From assembly GCA_963402885.1 (NCBI GenBank), contig OY727095.1, positions 14,947,001 to 15,011,000 on the forward strand: a DNA stretch of 64,000 nucleotides, written 5' to 3'. Below are positions 44,561-54,611 of the stretch, one piece after another. Source of the stretch: Antedon bifida. Its lineage: Eukaryota > Echinodermata > Crinoidea > Comatulida > Antedonidae. Under the pieces are notes generated by a model. The model was not told the DNA's origin. It did no database searches and worked only from the letters and a program-made list of their open reading frames with translations. Both the position numbers and the translations under genes were made by a program. Numbering within the stretch: the stretch's first letter is position 1; the number at the start of each line of letters is the position of its first letter.

Positions 44561-46317
44561 ATAAGATTCAAAAAATTAAAAGAAGAAAGACCTGACATTA
44601 AACCAACACAGTATAAAGAATTCCGTATATGATATGGTATGATAATATTATGAAACAAAAACTTACTTCTTGTGTTTGACATTCTTCAAGGATAACATGC
44701 AAGTGGTTGTTGTTTGTCTAATACGATCTTTGGTTTGTTGGGGTGATTAAACTTTATTTTTTATAGAGGGCGCAATCACCATTTGTGTACTTAACACATT
44801 ATCGCTGTGTAATATCGAAGAACTTTATTAATATTACTCTCTGGATTGGTGAAATGGATATTATTATTCCTATTCCTGTAATAATACAATGAATTTTTTT
44901 TAATAGCTAAGCACGTACATTTTGATATAATGATCTCCTCGATGTTAAAATCTACACCTTTCAAACAAACACACTATCCTTACAAATAAACAAATAAGTT
45001 TTTCATTCATTAGTATTTATTAACAAATATGAGATAAAATAATGTTGCAAACAACAAACTATACTAGATAAAACTATGAATTATTATATGAATTTATGTA
45101 GAAGATAATGTTACATAAAAATCAAAGCATGATTAAAGTAGAAATATACATTCATAAAGGAATTATATGTGTATATTAACAATTTATACTTAAATTTAAT
45201 GTGTATAAAATATAATACCATAAGAAAATTATAATTATGTTCATGTGAAAAGAAAGTGTTAAAGAAATGCTATGAACATGTTTAAAGTATAACATATTGG
45301 TAATTGGTATTAATTAAAAATTATAATTATTTTGTTATGGATATTTGAGTTGAAATACTTGTATATAGTTATGAAAATATAATTTTGTTTTATAATTATA
45401 ATTATTATTATATCTTAATGTATGTATAAGAAAAACTTACATCTGTATTAATTGAGTAGAGTAGAGAAACAAATATTAATGAAAATTGTGCATATTATAT
45501 AAAGGTAAATATTATTTACAAAAATATGAATTTTTATAAGAAATAAAAGTGGGTAAAATCCCCACAAAAGAGAAAAAAAAACAAAAAAAAACAAATATAT
45601 AAGCATTACAAGCAGCATAAACACTGAATTGAGCTTTAATTTACAAAATTTAATTAAAAGTGAAAAAACTTTTCAAATCATTTCAACAAACAGATATCAT
45701 AAAATGTATTCATAAAAAATATAATTTAGTACAAAAAAATGTAACACTATAAACAATTCATCAAACAATAATTTAGATTTAAGCATTGTTTGTTTAACAA
45801 CCGGATCAAATATGGAACAGGGCTAGAGAAGTGGCGTTTAGTAGCACAGTGAGATTCAACAAAGTTGTGTCTATGTCTAGTATGGTAAGGGGAAGGATTA
45901 GAGGGTGCAAGGATTTAATTATTTACTTCCTTTTACCTGGTCTCATTTGCATAATATGCAATAATTACAAAAAACAAAACAGAACACATATTATGTGTTT
46001 GTCATGTTTTGTTTTTGTAATTCTGCACAAAAAAACATAAATTAATTAACAAACTATATAATTAACTTAGAAAGAACAAAATATTAATGTGAATTGAATT
46101 ATTATATTTATTGTTAGGCCTATTAAGTACAGTAGGCCACACTTTAACCAAGAGAGAACAAAATATTAATGTGAATTGAATTATTATATTTATTGTTAGG
46201 CTTATTAAGTACAGTAGGCCACACATTAACTAAAATGCAGCATGAAGGATGAAAACACAGACTGACAATTGCACATCATTAATATAATAACATCATTATC
46301 AATTTGGTCATTTTTGG
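44561..46317. other. Very AT-rich intergenic stretch
   Basis: No gene recognised. A direct repeat of about 75 bp (GAACAAAATATTAATGTGAA, then GTTAGGC-TATTAAGTACAGTAGGCCACAC) occurs twice at 46075-46147 and 46153-46227, next to the start of the 69-bp satellite. Confidence 0.45.
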
Positions 46318-48002
46318 TAAAAATTCCTGTACTATAAATACAGCGATTCCTACAGCTTTTAGATTTATCCACAACAAATTGTGTTGTTAAAATCCCTGTA
46401 CTATAAATACAGTAATTTCTACAGCTTTTAGATTTATCTACAACAAATTGTGTTGTTAAAATCCCTGTACTATAAATACAGTGATTCCTACAGCTTTTAG
46501 ATTTATCCACAACAAATGGTGTTGTTAAAATCCCTGTACTATAAATACAGTGATTCCTACAGCTTTTGGATTTATCCACAACAAATTGTGTTGTTAAAAT
46601 CCCTGTACTATAAATACAGTGATTCCTACAGCTTTTAGATTTATCCACAACAAATTGTGTTGTTAAAATCCCTGTACTATAAATACAGTGATTCCTACAG
46701 CTTTTAGATTTATCCACAACAAATTGTGTTGTTAAAATCCCTGTACTATAAATACAGTGATTCCTACAGCTTTTAGATTTATCCACAACAAATTGTGTTG
46801 TTAAAATCCCTGTACTATAAATACAGTGATTCCTACAGCTTTTAGATTTATCCACAACACATTGTGTTGTTAAAATCCCTGTACTATAAATACAGGGATT
46901 CCTACAGCTTTTAGATTTATCCACAACAAATTGTGTTGTTAAAATCCCTGTACTATAAATACAGGGATTCCTACAGCTTTTAGATTTATCCACAACAAAT
47001 TGTGTTGTTAAAATCCCTGTACTATAAATACAGGGATTCCTACAGCTTTTAGATTTATCCACAACAAATTGTGTTGTTAAAATCCCTGTACTATAAATAC
47101 AGTAATTTCTACAGCTTTTAGATTTATCCACAACAAATTGTGTTGTTAAAATCCCTGTACTATAAATACAGGGATTCCTACAGCTTTTAGATTTATCCAC
47201 AACAAATTGTGTTGTTAAAATCCCTGTACTATAAATACAGTAATTTCTACAGCTTTTAGATTTATCCACAACAAATTGTGTTGTTAAAATCCCTGTACTA
47301 TAAATACAGTGATTCCTACAGCTTTTAGATTTATCCACAACAAATTGTGTTGTTAAAATCCCTGTACTATAAATACAGTGATTCCTACAGCTTTTAGATT
47401 TATCCACAACAAATTGTGTTGTTAAAATCCCTGTACTATAAATACAGTGATTCCTACAGCTTTTAGATTTATCCACAACAAATTGTGTTGTTAAAATCCC
47501 TGTACTATAAATACAGGGATTCCTACAGCTTTTAGATTTATCCACAACAAATTGTGTTGTTAAAATCCCTGTACTATAAATACAGGGATTCCTACAGCTT
47601 TTAAATTTATCCACAACAAATTGTGTTGTTAAAATCCCTGTACTATAAATACAGGGATTCCTACAGCTTTTAGATTTATCCACAACAAATTGTGTTGTTA
47701 AAATCCCTGTACTATAAATACAGTAATTTCTACAGCTTTTAGATTTATCCACAACAAATTGTGTTGTTAAAATCCCTGTACTATAAATACAGGGATTCCT
47801 ACAGCTTTTAGATTTATCCACAACAAATTGTGTTGTTAAAATCCCTGTACTATAAATACAGTGATTCCTACAGCTTTTAGATTTATCCACAACAAATTGT
47901 GTTGTTAAAATCCCTGTACTATAAATACAGGGATTCCTACAGCTTTTAGATTTATCCACAACAAATTGTGTTGTTAAAATCCATGTACTATAAATACAGT
48001 GA
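46318..48002. repeat. 69-bp satellite, left block (about 24 units)
   Basis: The unit is 69 bp: CCCTGTACTATAAATACAG, then GATTCCTACAGCTTTTAGAT and TTATCCACAACAAATTGTGT with TGTTAAAAT. Three unit types differ after TACAG (TGATTCC, GGATTCC, TAATTTC). Each unit contains the arms CCCTGTA/TACAGGG (perfect in the GG type) and ACAACA/TGTTGT. The unit length keeps a minus-strand frame open for almost 600 codons, which is best seen as a by-product. The block ends at the LTR retrotransposon. Confidence 0.95.
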
Positions 48003-48143
48003 TGTAGTGTCGTGTTTGGCACACCATAGTTAGTTGTGTCGCGTTTGGCACACCATAGGTTGTTGTTGCTAGTAATAAAGCAAAGAATAGTAACTCTCCC
48101 AAAATCGTGTCTTATTCATTTGTATTTATTACACAACATTACA
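48003..48143 (+). repeat. 5' LTR (141 bp)
   Basis: It begins TG and ends CA. A roughly 29-bp direct repeat (GTGTCG-GTTTGGCACACCATAG) occurs twice at its start, and AATAAA lies at 48074. It is short for an LTR but typical of the Mag lineage. Confidence 0.93.
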
Positions 48144-48158
48144 TTGGCGACGACGATG
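48144..48158 (+). other. Primer-binding site
   Basis: TGGCGACGACGATGG starts at the first base after the LTR. It is complementary to the CCA end and acceptor stem of a tRNA resembling tRNA-Ser(GCT), with one mismatch from memory of that tRNA. The gag start codon overlaps its end. Confidence 0.7.
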
Positions 48159-49046
48159 GCGACGTTCACGATACCCGCACCAATGCCTCTAGACATGGAT
48201 TCAGGCAACATGGCTGAAAGTTGGCGTCGATTTGCGCAAAGATTTGATAATTTCGAAACAGCGACAGGCGTCAACGCGAAGCCCGAGGCAACACGAGTCG
48301 CCACACTCCTGTCGGTAATCGGACAGCGAGCCCTGGAAACATACAACACGTTTACGTGGGACGCCGAAACTGACAAAACAAAGATCGGCCCAGTCTTAGC
48401 ACAGTTCAAGAAATTCTGTGATGGGAAGCGCAATATCATGTATGAACGATATATTTTCAACTGCAGGGTTCAAAAAGAAGGTGAGAAATTTGATTCCTTT
48501 GTTACCTCGCTGAAAAGTCTAGCAGAGACATGCGAGTTTGGTACCTTGAAAGATAGCCTCATTCTTGATAGGATTGTAATAGGAATCAATAAGCCAAGCC
48601 TTAAACAACGCCTACTGCGTACAGAAAATCTAACATTAGACACAGCAATATCCAAAATACGAGCAGAAACGGCAGCATCCGAACAGATTGAACAAATGAA
48701 ACAAAGCAAAGCGAGTGACTTTTCCGACGCAACTCAACACGCGAGAACAGTGCGTTCACACAAAAAAGGTAAACAGAAATACCAAAACACACAACAGGAA
48801 AGGGAAAGCAATCCAAGAAAATCACGCACAAGTCCAACACTCTGCATATACTGCGGAGGTGAGTACCCTCACAAAGGCAAAAATATGTGTCCAGCATACG
48901 GCAAAAAATGCAACAATTGTGGTAAAATGAATCATTATGCTAAACAATGTAGACAGAAACATAACGCACATGCTGTTGACACCATGTCTAACGATGAAAA
49001 CGATAGCACAACAAGCGAAGACGAAGTTCCATATTACAGGTACTGA
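48156..49046 (+). CDS. gag: Gag of the Ty3/gypsy element
   Basis: The start is the ATG at 48156, just after the LTR. The frame extends upstream into the LTR but that part would not be expected. 296 residues: a capsid-like region (AESWRRFAQRFDNF, then EGEKFDSFVTSLKSLAETCE) and two zinc knuckles near the C-terminus, C-X2-C-X5-H-X5-C and CNNCGKMNHYAKQC. The TGA is at 49044-49046. Gag packages the RNA. It overlaps pol by about 110 bp, with pol in the +1 frame. Confidence 0.88.
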   Translation: MATFTIPAPMPLDMDSGNMAESWRRFAQRFDNFETATGVNAKPEATRVATLLSVIGQRALETYNTFTWDAETDKTKIGPVLAQFKKFCDGKRNIMYERYIFNCRVQKEGEKFDSFVTSLKSLAETCEFGTLKDSLILDRIVIGINKPSLKQRLLRTENLTLDTAISKIRAETAASEQIEQMKQSKASDFSDATQHARTVRSHKKGKQKYQNTQQERESNPRKSRTSPTLCIYCGGEYPHKGKNMCPAYGKKCNNCGKMNHYAKQCRQKHNAHAVDTMSNDENDSTTSEDEVPYYRY

Positions 49047-51327
49047 GTCTGAAAAACAACCCAAAGTTAATCTGAACATTCAAGGTAGCACTGTCAACGC
49101 AATTATCGATACCGGTGCGACTATTAATATAATGAGTATGTCGACATACAAACGCCTGCAACACAAACCACAGCTATATACCGAAAAGCTACCAAAGGTG
49201 TTCGGTTATGGAAGCCGACAAGCACTGTGCCTAGCTGGAACTTTCACGGCAAACATAACCTATAAAACGAACACAATATCAGCATCTTTCAGCGTAGCCG
49301 AAAAAGGAGTCGAAACGCTACTCAGTTTTAACACAGCGAAAGCACTCGACCTAATTCAAGTAACGTATAACCTGAATGAACACGCAGATGCAACGGTATT
49401 AAACAAAAGCACAATAACTGAGACATACAAAGACAGGTTTACTGGTATTGGTAAGCTTAACGACACTATGTGCAATCTACACATAAATACTGAAATACAA
49501 CCTGTGGCTCAATCGCATCGCAGGATACCGTTTCATTTAAGGAAGAAGGTTGAAAGCGAACTCAAACGATTACAGGAGTTAGATATCATTGAACCAGTTG
49601 ACAACGAACCTACTCCATGGATTTCACAAATAACTGTTGTAGCAAAGCCTAAGAAACCTAACGAAATTCGCATTTGCGTGGATATGAGGGCCGCGAACAA
49701 AGCTATAAGCAGAGAGAGACACGTGACACCGACAATCGACGACATAATCGGCAAACTAAATGGAGCCGTGATGTTTTCAAAGATCGATATGAACGCAGGC
49801 TATCATCAGGTAATGCTAGCGCCAAAGTCGCGATACATTACTGTCTTTTTAACACACGTTGGCCTTTTCAGGTATAAACGACTAAGCTTCGGAGTTTGTT
49901 CAGCAGCAGAAAAATTTCAAAACGTCATTCAGTCTGCACTAGGTGGACTAAAAGGAGTCATAAATATAAGTGATGACATACTAGTGTTTGGTAACACTGA
50001 AGCCGAACATGCAAACAATCTCAAAGCCTGTATGGAAAGACTGAGAGATAAAAACCTTACCTTAAATAAAGCTAAGTGCGAATTCTTCAAACGCAGCGTT
50101 GAATTCTACGGACACATATTTAGTGATACCGGAGTATCACCAGATCCTAAAAAGATTGTCTCACTCCAAAAGGCTGCAGCACCGACTTCTAAAGAACAAA
50201 CGCGATCGCTCCTAAGCATGACACAATACGTTGCTAGATTCATTCCAAACTATGCTACCATAACAACACCGCTCAGAAAACTCACTCACAAAAACACGCC
50301 ATGGTTCTGGGGTGAAGAAGAACAGCAGGCATTCGACAAACTAAAGAAAACGCTAACCAGCTCGCACGTCATGGCCTACTTTGATCCAGAAAAGAAATCA
50401 ACGGTCATAACTGACGCGAGTCCAAGTGGACTCGGGGCCATACTGAGCCAAAACGGTCAACCGCTAGCATACGCGAGTCGCGCGCTTACAAGTGTCGAAA
50501 CTAGGTACTCTCAAATAGAGCGTGAAGCACTAGGAGTCATATGGGGAATCCAACACTTCCACTTGTACTTATGTGGCAGCGAGTTCGATGTAGTGACCGA
50601 TCACAAACCGCTTCTTACGCTATTCAATAATCCCGCATCGAAACCACCACCACGTATCGAAAGATGGATATTAAAAATCCAAGCCTACGACTACACCCTG
50701 AAGTACCAACCAGGCAATACAAATCCGGCTGACTATATGTCAAGACACAGCCTTACAATGAGCAACAAGACGAAACTGGACATCGCAGCAGAAGAACATG
50801 TCAATCTTGTAACAAACAACGCAATCCCTAAATCACTTACTCTGGAACAAGTTCGACGTGAAACGGCAAATGATGGTCTCATACAAACATGCATTAAGGC
50901 CATCACTCGCAACAAATGGCACGAGGCTCTAAAAAATCAAGATGACCTCCATTCCGATCTCCAGTGCATGCACAAAGTTCGCAATCAGCTAACATTCGAC
51001 CAAAAAAACAACATACTCCTACGTGATCACCGCATAGTCATACCCAAGGCACTTAGAAACACAGTAATAGACATCGCCCATGAAGGACATCAGGGCATAG
51101 TAAAGACGAAGCAACTCCTCCGAGAAAAAATATGGTTTCCCGGAATAGACCGCATGGTCGAATCAAAAGTAAAACACTGCATACCATGTCAAGCGACGGT
51201 GACTGAAAAGAACCACAATGAACCGCTTCAGATGTCGAAACTTCCTAACGGACCATGGGAGGAAATTAGTATTGACTTTAAAGACCTCCCTACTGGCGAG
51301 CATCTTCATCACAGTGGAAGTTGTTAA
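48937..51327 (+). CDS. pol: Pol, first part: protease, RT, RNase H, integrase N-terminus
   Basis: This frame is +1 relative to gag and was probably reached by frameshifting in the overlap. The nominal start at 48937 is not certain. In order: protease motif IIDTGATINIMS; RT with SKIDMNAGYHQVML, RLSFGVCSAAEKFQ and the catalytic NISDDILVFG (ISDD in place of Y-x-DD, common in the Mag group); RNase H with VITDASPSGLGAILSQ and the later VVTDHKPL; an H-H-C-C zinc-binding integrase start (HEGHQG ... HCIPCQ) and the first catalytic Asp region near ISIDFKDLP. It ends early at TAA 51325-51327 because of the lesion near 51300. Confidence 0.88.
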   Translation: MLNNVDRNITHMLLTPCLTMKTIAQQAKTKFHITGTESEKQPKVNLNIQGSTVNAIIDTGATINIMSMSTYKRLQHKPQLYTEKLPKVFGYGSRQALCLAGTFTANITYKTNTISASFSVAEKGVETLLSFNTAKALDLIQVTYNLNEHADATVLNKSTITETYKDRFTGIGKLNDTMCNLHINTEIQPVAQSHRRIPFHLRKKVESELKRLQELDIIEPVDNEPTPWISQITVVAKPKKPNEIRICVDMRAANKAISRERHVTPTIDDIIGKLNGAVMFSKIDMNAGYHQVMLAPKSRYITVFLTHVGLFRYKRLSFGVCSAAEKFQNVIQSALGGLKGVINISDDILVFGNTEAEHANNLKACMERLRDKNLTLNKAKCEFFKRSVEFYGHIFSDTGVSPDPKKIVSLQKAAAPTSKEQTRSLLSMTQYVARFIPNYATITTPLRKLTHKNTPWFWGEEEQQAFDKLKKTLTSSHVMAYFDPEKKSTVITDASPSGLGAILSQNGQPLAYASRALTSVETRYSQIEREALGVIWGIQHFHLYLCGSEFDVVTDHKPLLTLFNNPASKPPPRIERWILKIQAYDYTLKYQPGNTNPADYMSRHSLTMSNKTKLDIAAEEHVNLVTNNAIPKSLTLEQVRRETANDGLIQTCIKAITRNKWHEALKNQDDLHSDLQCMHKVRNQLTFDQKNNILLRDHRIVIPKALRNTVIDIAHEGHQGIVKTKQLLREKIWFPGIDRMVESKVKHCIPCQATVTEKNHNEPLQMSKLPNGPWEEISIDFKDLPTGEHLHHSGSC

Positions 51328-52126
51328 ATCAACATCAGCAAAGACAGTTATTCCCAAGATAGACACAGTATTCGCTAATTTTGGAATACCCAGTATAATT
51401 CGCACCGACAATGGACCACCATTCAACAGTCACGAGTTTTCTCAATTCACGAAGTACCTTGGCACTCATCACCGCAAAATAACTCCACTATGGCCGCAAG
51501 CAAACGGAGAGGTGGAAAGAGTAATGCGTAATCTGAAAAAGGTCTACAAAACCGCAGTGGCCGAAGGTGTTAACTATAAACAATCACTCAATCAATACCT
51601 CAGAAATTACAGAGCCACCCCACACAACACCACAGGCAAACCTCCAGCATCTCTGATTTTTAGACATACCTTCAAAGTAAGACTCCCAGAAATAATCAAA
51701 CAATCAAGCATCAATCAGAATGCAGTCAGAGACAAAGATAACGCTCAAAAATCAAAAATGAAGGACTACGCAGAAAGACGAAAGAAACCTCGAAAGAAAC
51801 AAATCGAAGTTGGTGACATGGTCCTCGTAAAAGAAAGCGGCATACTAACATCAACGAAAACACCATATAAAACTAAACCATACAAGGTAACTAAAACAAA
51901 CGGAACAATGATTACCGCAATGCGAGGACAGCACGGGATCACTCGAAACTCATCATTCTTCAAACTTCTCAACAATCATGTCGCAAACACAAATACAGAC
52001 AGCGAAGACGACTATCTCACAGATGATGATTCTCCCGGAAAACATCCCATAACAACAAATAATGCAAGGCGCAATCCTCAAAGAGTTCGACAGCCACCAG
52101 TTTATCTCAAAGACTATGTTCCATAA
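51300..52126 (+). pseudogene. pol: Pol, second part: integrase core and C-terminus, out of frame
   Basis: From about 51300 integrase similarity continues in another frame: the second catalytic Asp in IIRTDNGPPFNS, the Glu in NGEVERVMRNLK, then a basic C-terminal region with VGDMVLVKESG, ending at TAA 52124-52126. Comparison with the usual integrase layout suggests that about ten residues between the first and second Asp are missing, i.e. a small deletion that also shifts the frame. This copy could not make an intact integrase. Confidence 0.82.
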
Positions 52127-52296
52127 GTTAATCGTAACTCTGATAGTATTAATAATGATCAGCACTGATAATTACAAATCTGAACTCATAATAACATTTC
52201 TATAACACCGCAGATTGTCAATGCTTGGCAACCGAATTGTTTGAAGTTATTGTTTTTAAAGTTATTGTGTTTAAAGTTTATTTTTCTAGTTTTTAT

Positions 52297-52312
52297 GTAA
52301 AAGATGGAGGGA
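52297..52312 (+). other. Polypurine tract
   Basis: A purine-rich run ending AAAAGATGGAGGGA lies directly before the 3' LTR and would prime plus-strand synthesis. Confidence 0.75.
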
Positions 52313-52453
52313 TGTAGTGTCGTGTTTGGCACACCATAGTTAGTTGTGTCGCGTTTGGCACACCATAGGTTGTTGTTGCTAGTAATAAAGCAAAGAATAG
52401 TAACTCTCCCAAAATCGTGTCTTATTCATTTGTATTTATTACACAACATTACA
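52313..52453 (+). repeat. 3' LTR (141 bp)
   Basis: Identical to the 5' LTR by direct comparison, followed by the second AGTGA duplication and then satellite sequence. Confidence 0.93.
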
Positions 52454-53743
52454 AGTGATTCCTACAGCTTTTAGATTTATCCACAACAAATTGTGTTGTT
52501 AAAATCCCTGTACTATAAATACAGTGATTCCTACAGCTTTTAGATTTATCCACAACAAATTGTGTTGTTAAAATCCCTGTACTATAAATACAGGGATTCC
52601 TACAGCTTTTAGATTTATCCACAACAAATTGTGTTGTTAAAATCCCTGTACTATAAATACAGGGATTCCTACAGCTTTTAGATTTATCCACAACAAATTG
52701 TGTTGTAAAAATCCCTGTACTATAAATACAGGGATTCCTACAGCTTTTAGATTTATCCACAACAAATTGTGTTGTTAAAATCCCTGTACTATAAATACAG
52801 GGATTCCTACAGCTTTTAGATTTATCCACAACAAATTGTGTTGTTAAAATCCCTGTACTATAAATACAGTGATTCCTTTCAGCTTATAGATTTATCCACA
52901 ACAAATTGTGTTGTTAAAATCCCTGTACTATAAATACAGTGATTCCTACAGCTTTTAGATTTATTCACAACAAATTGTGTTGTTAAAATCCCTGTACTAT
53001 AAATACAGTGATTCCTACAGCTTTTAGATTTATCCACAACAAATTGTGTTGTTAAAATCCCTGTACTATAAATACAGTGATTCCTACAGCTTTTAGATTT
53101 ATCCACAACAAATTGTGTTGTTAAAATCCCTGTACTATAAATACAGTGATTCCTACAGCTTTTAGATTTATCCACAACAAATTGTGTTGTTAAAATCCCT
53201 GTACTATAAATACAGTGATTCCTACAGCTTTTAGATTTATCCACAACAAATTGTGTTGTTAAAATCCCTGTACTATAAATACAGTGATTCCTACAGCTTT
53301 TAGATTTATCCACAACAAATTGTGTTGTTAAAATCCCTGTACTATAAATACAGTGATTCCTACAGCTTTTAGATTTATCCACAACAAATTGTGTTGTTAA
53401 AATCCCTGTACTATAAATACAGGGATTCCTACAGCTTTTGGATTTATCCACAACAAATTGTGTTGTTAAAATCCCTGTACCATAAATACAGTGATTCCTA
53501 CAGCTTTTGGATTTATCCACAACAAATTGTGTTGTTAAAATCCCTGTACTATAAATACAGTGATTCCTACAGCTTTTAGATTTATCCACAACAAATTGTG
53601 TTGTTAAAATCCCTGTACTATAAATACAGTGATTCCTACAGCTTTTAGATTTATCCACAACAAATTGTGTTGTTAAAATCCCTGTACCATAAATACAGTG
53701 ATTCCTACAGCTTTTGGATTTATCCACAACAAATTGTGTTGTT
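52454..53743. repeat. 69-bp satellite, right block (about 19 units)
   Basis: Same unit as 46318-48002, continuing the phase interrupted by the retrotransposon. Units near 52870 (GATTCCTTTCAGCTTATAG) and 52684 (TGTTGTAAAAAT) are diverged. The array ends abruptly at GTGTTGTTGAGTGG. Confidence 0.95.
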
Positions 53744-54297
53744 GAGTGGAAAATATTATTGTCTTGGTCACAATACACTTAGATTGTCATGGTCTAATTA
53801 TTACATGATTTCTTGATTTAAAATACAACTTAGCATCATTAATCATAACTACCGTAGTTATTAATACAAACAAATAGCAACATTATTATCATCAGTATCA
53901 TTTTATCCCCATCAAACACCTATTTGCTGCTGTCATACCCCATCCCCTTATAAATTTGATTAAAAAAAATGTTTTTCATTTATCAAATTATTATTTTACT
54001 TTAAAGACGTACTGTCCCCTGAAAAAAATAATTCTTAACAATTTTCTTTTAATATTCAACTTTAATGTCACATAATAGTTATCCATTTTGACCAAAAATT
54101 GGATAGAAAAAATGTATTTACCTGAAGAAACTGTAATTTAAAGCAAAAAATAGTCAAATTGGCTGCCAGCCAATGGGTTTTTGGTTGAATTTAACCATTT
54201 ATTTTGTCATTTTATACGTGAAAAAATATTTTTTTCTACGAAAGTGATTAACTTGATTAAAACTTAAAAAAAAAAAACCTATCCAAAGTCTGATTTA

Positions 54298-54608
54298 ATA
54301 ATAATAATAATATCCTGGATTTATATAGCGCCTAATGTTGTGAAACCTTATTATCCCAGTCATTTTTTGGATCAAACACGTATGGAAACATACTCCCATA
54401 ATGCAGCTAGTAATCAGCGCAAAGTTGTGTCTTGATCTAACCGGGTTCCCATTTATACACCTGGATGGAGAGAGGCAAACGTAAGTAAAGTATCTTGCCT
54501 AAGGATACAAGCAATGCAGCGAGAGTTGGATTCGAACCTCGATCTCCAGTCAGTAGTCGAACGTCCAACACACTGCGCCACACGCCCTTCACACTGCGCC
54601 ACATTTAA
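54298..54608 (-). mobile_element. tRNA-derived SINE with (ATT)n tail
   Basis: On the minus strand: a tRNA-like head with GTGTGGCGCAGTGTGTTGG (A box) and GAGGTTCGAATCCAACTC (B box) near 54540-54600, a body, then GGCGCTATATAAATCCAGG and an ATTATTATT tail at 54298-54312. The tail matches the short fragment at 32155. It ends only a few bases from the helentron start. Confidence 0.7.
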
Positions 54609-54611
54609 TTA

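Larger units (their letters stand above)
48003..52453 (+). mobile_element. Ty3/gypsy (Mag/SURL-like) LTR retrotransposon
   Basis: LTRs at 48003-48143 and 52313-52453 are identical by eye (TGTAGTG...TTACA). The 5-bp target duplication AGTGA is present on both sides (47998-48002 and 52454-52458). A primer-binding site follows the 5' LTR directly, and a purine-rich tract precedes the 3' LTR. Between them lie gag, protease, reverse transcriptase, RNase H and integrase in the Ty3/gypsy order. The integrase frame is broken. The element is inserted in the 69-bp satellite. Confidence 0.95.

Noticed and set aside
44650-44720. Minus-strand first exon (short Met frame with a GTAAGT donor)
   Set aside because: Only about ten codons and no partner exon recognised downstream.
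46226-48022. 598-codon minus-strand open frame (and similar frames at 52449-53778)
   Set aside because: It is the 69-bp satellite read in a frame that happens to lack stops. No start context, splice sites or non-repetitive sequence.
46318-53743. CRISPR-like array of palindromic repeats
   Set aside because: Repeats are contiguous without spacers, no cas genes, and the genome is eukaryotic.
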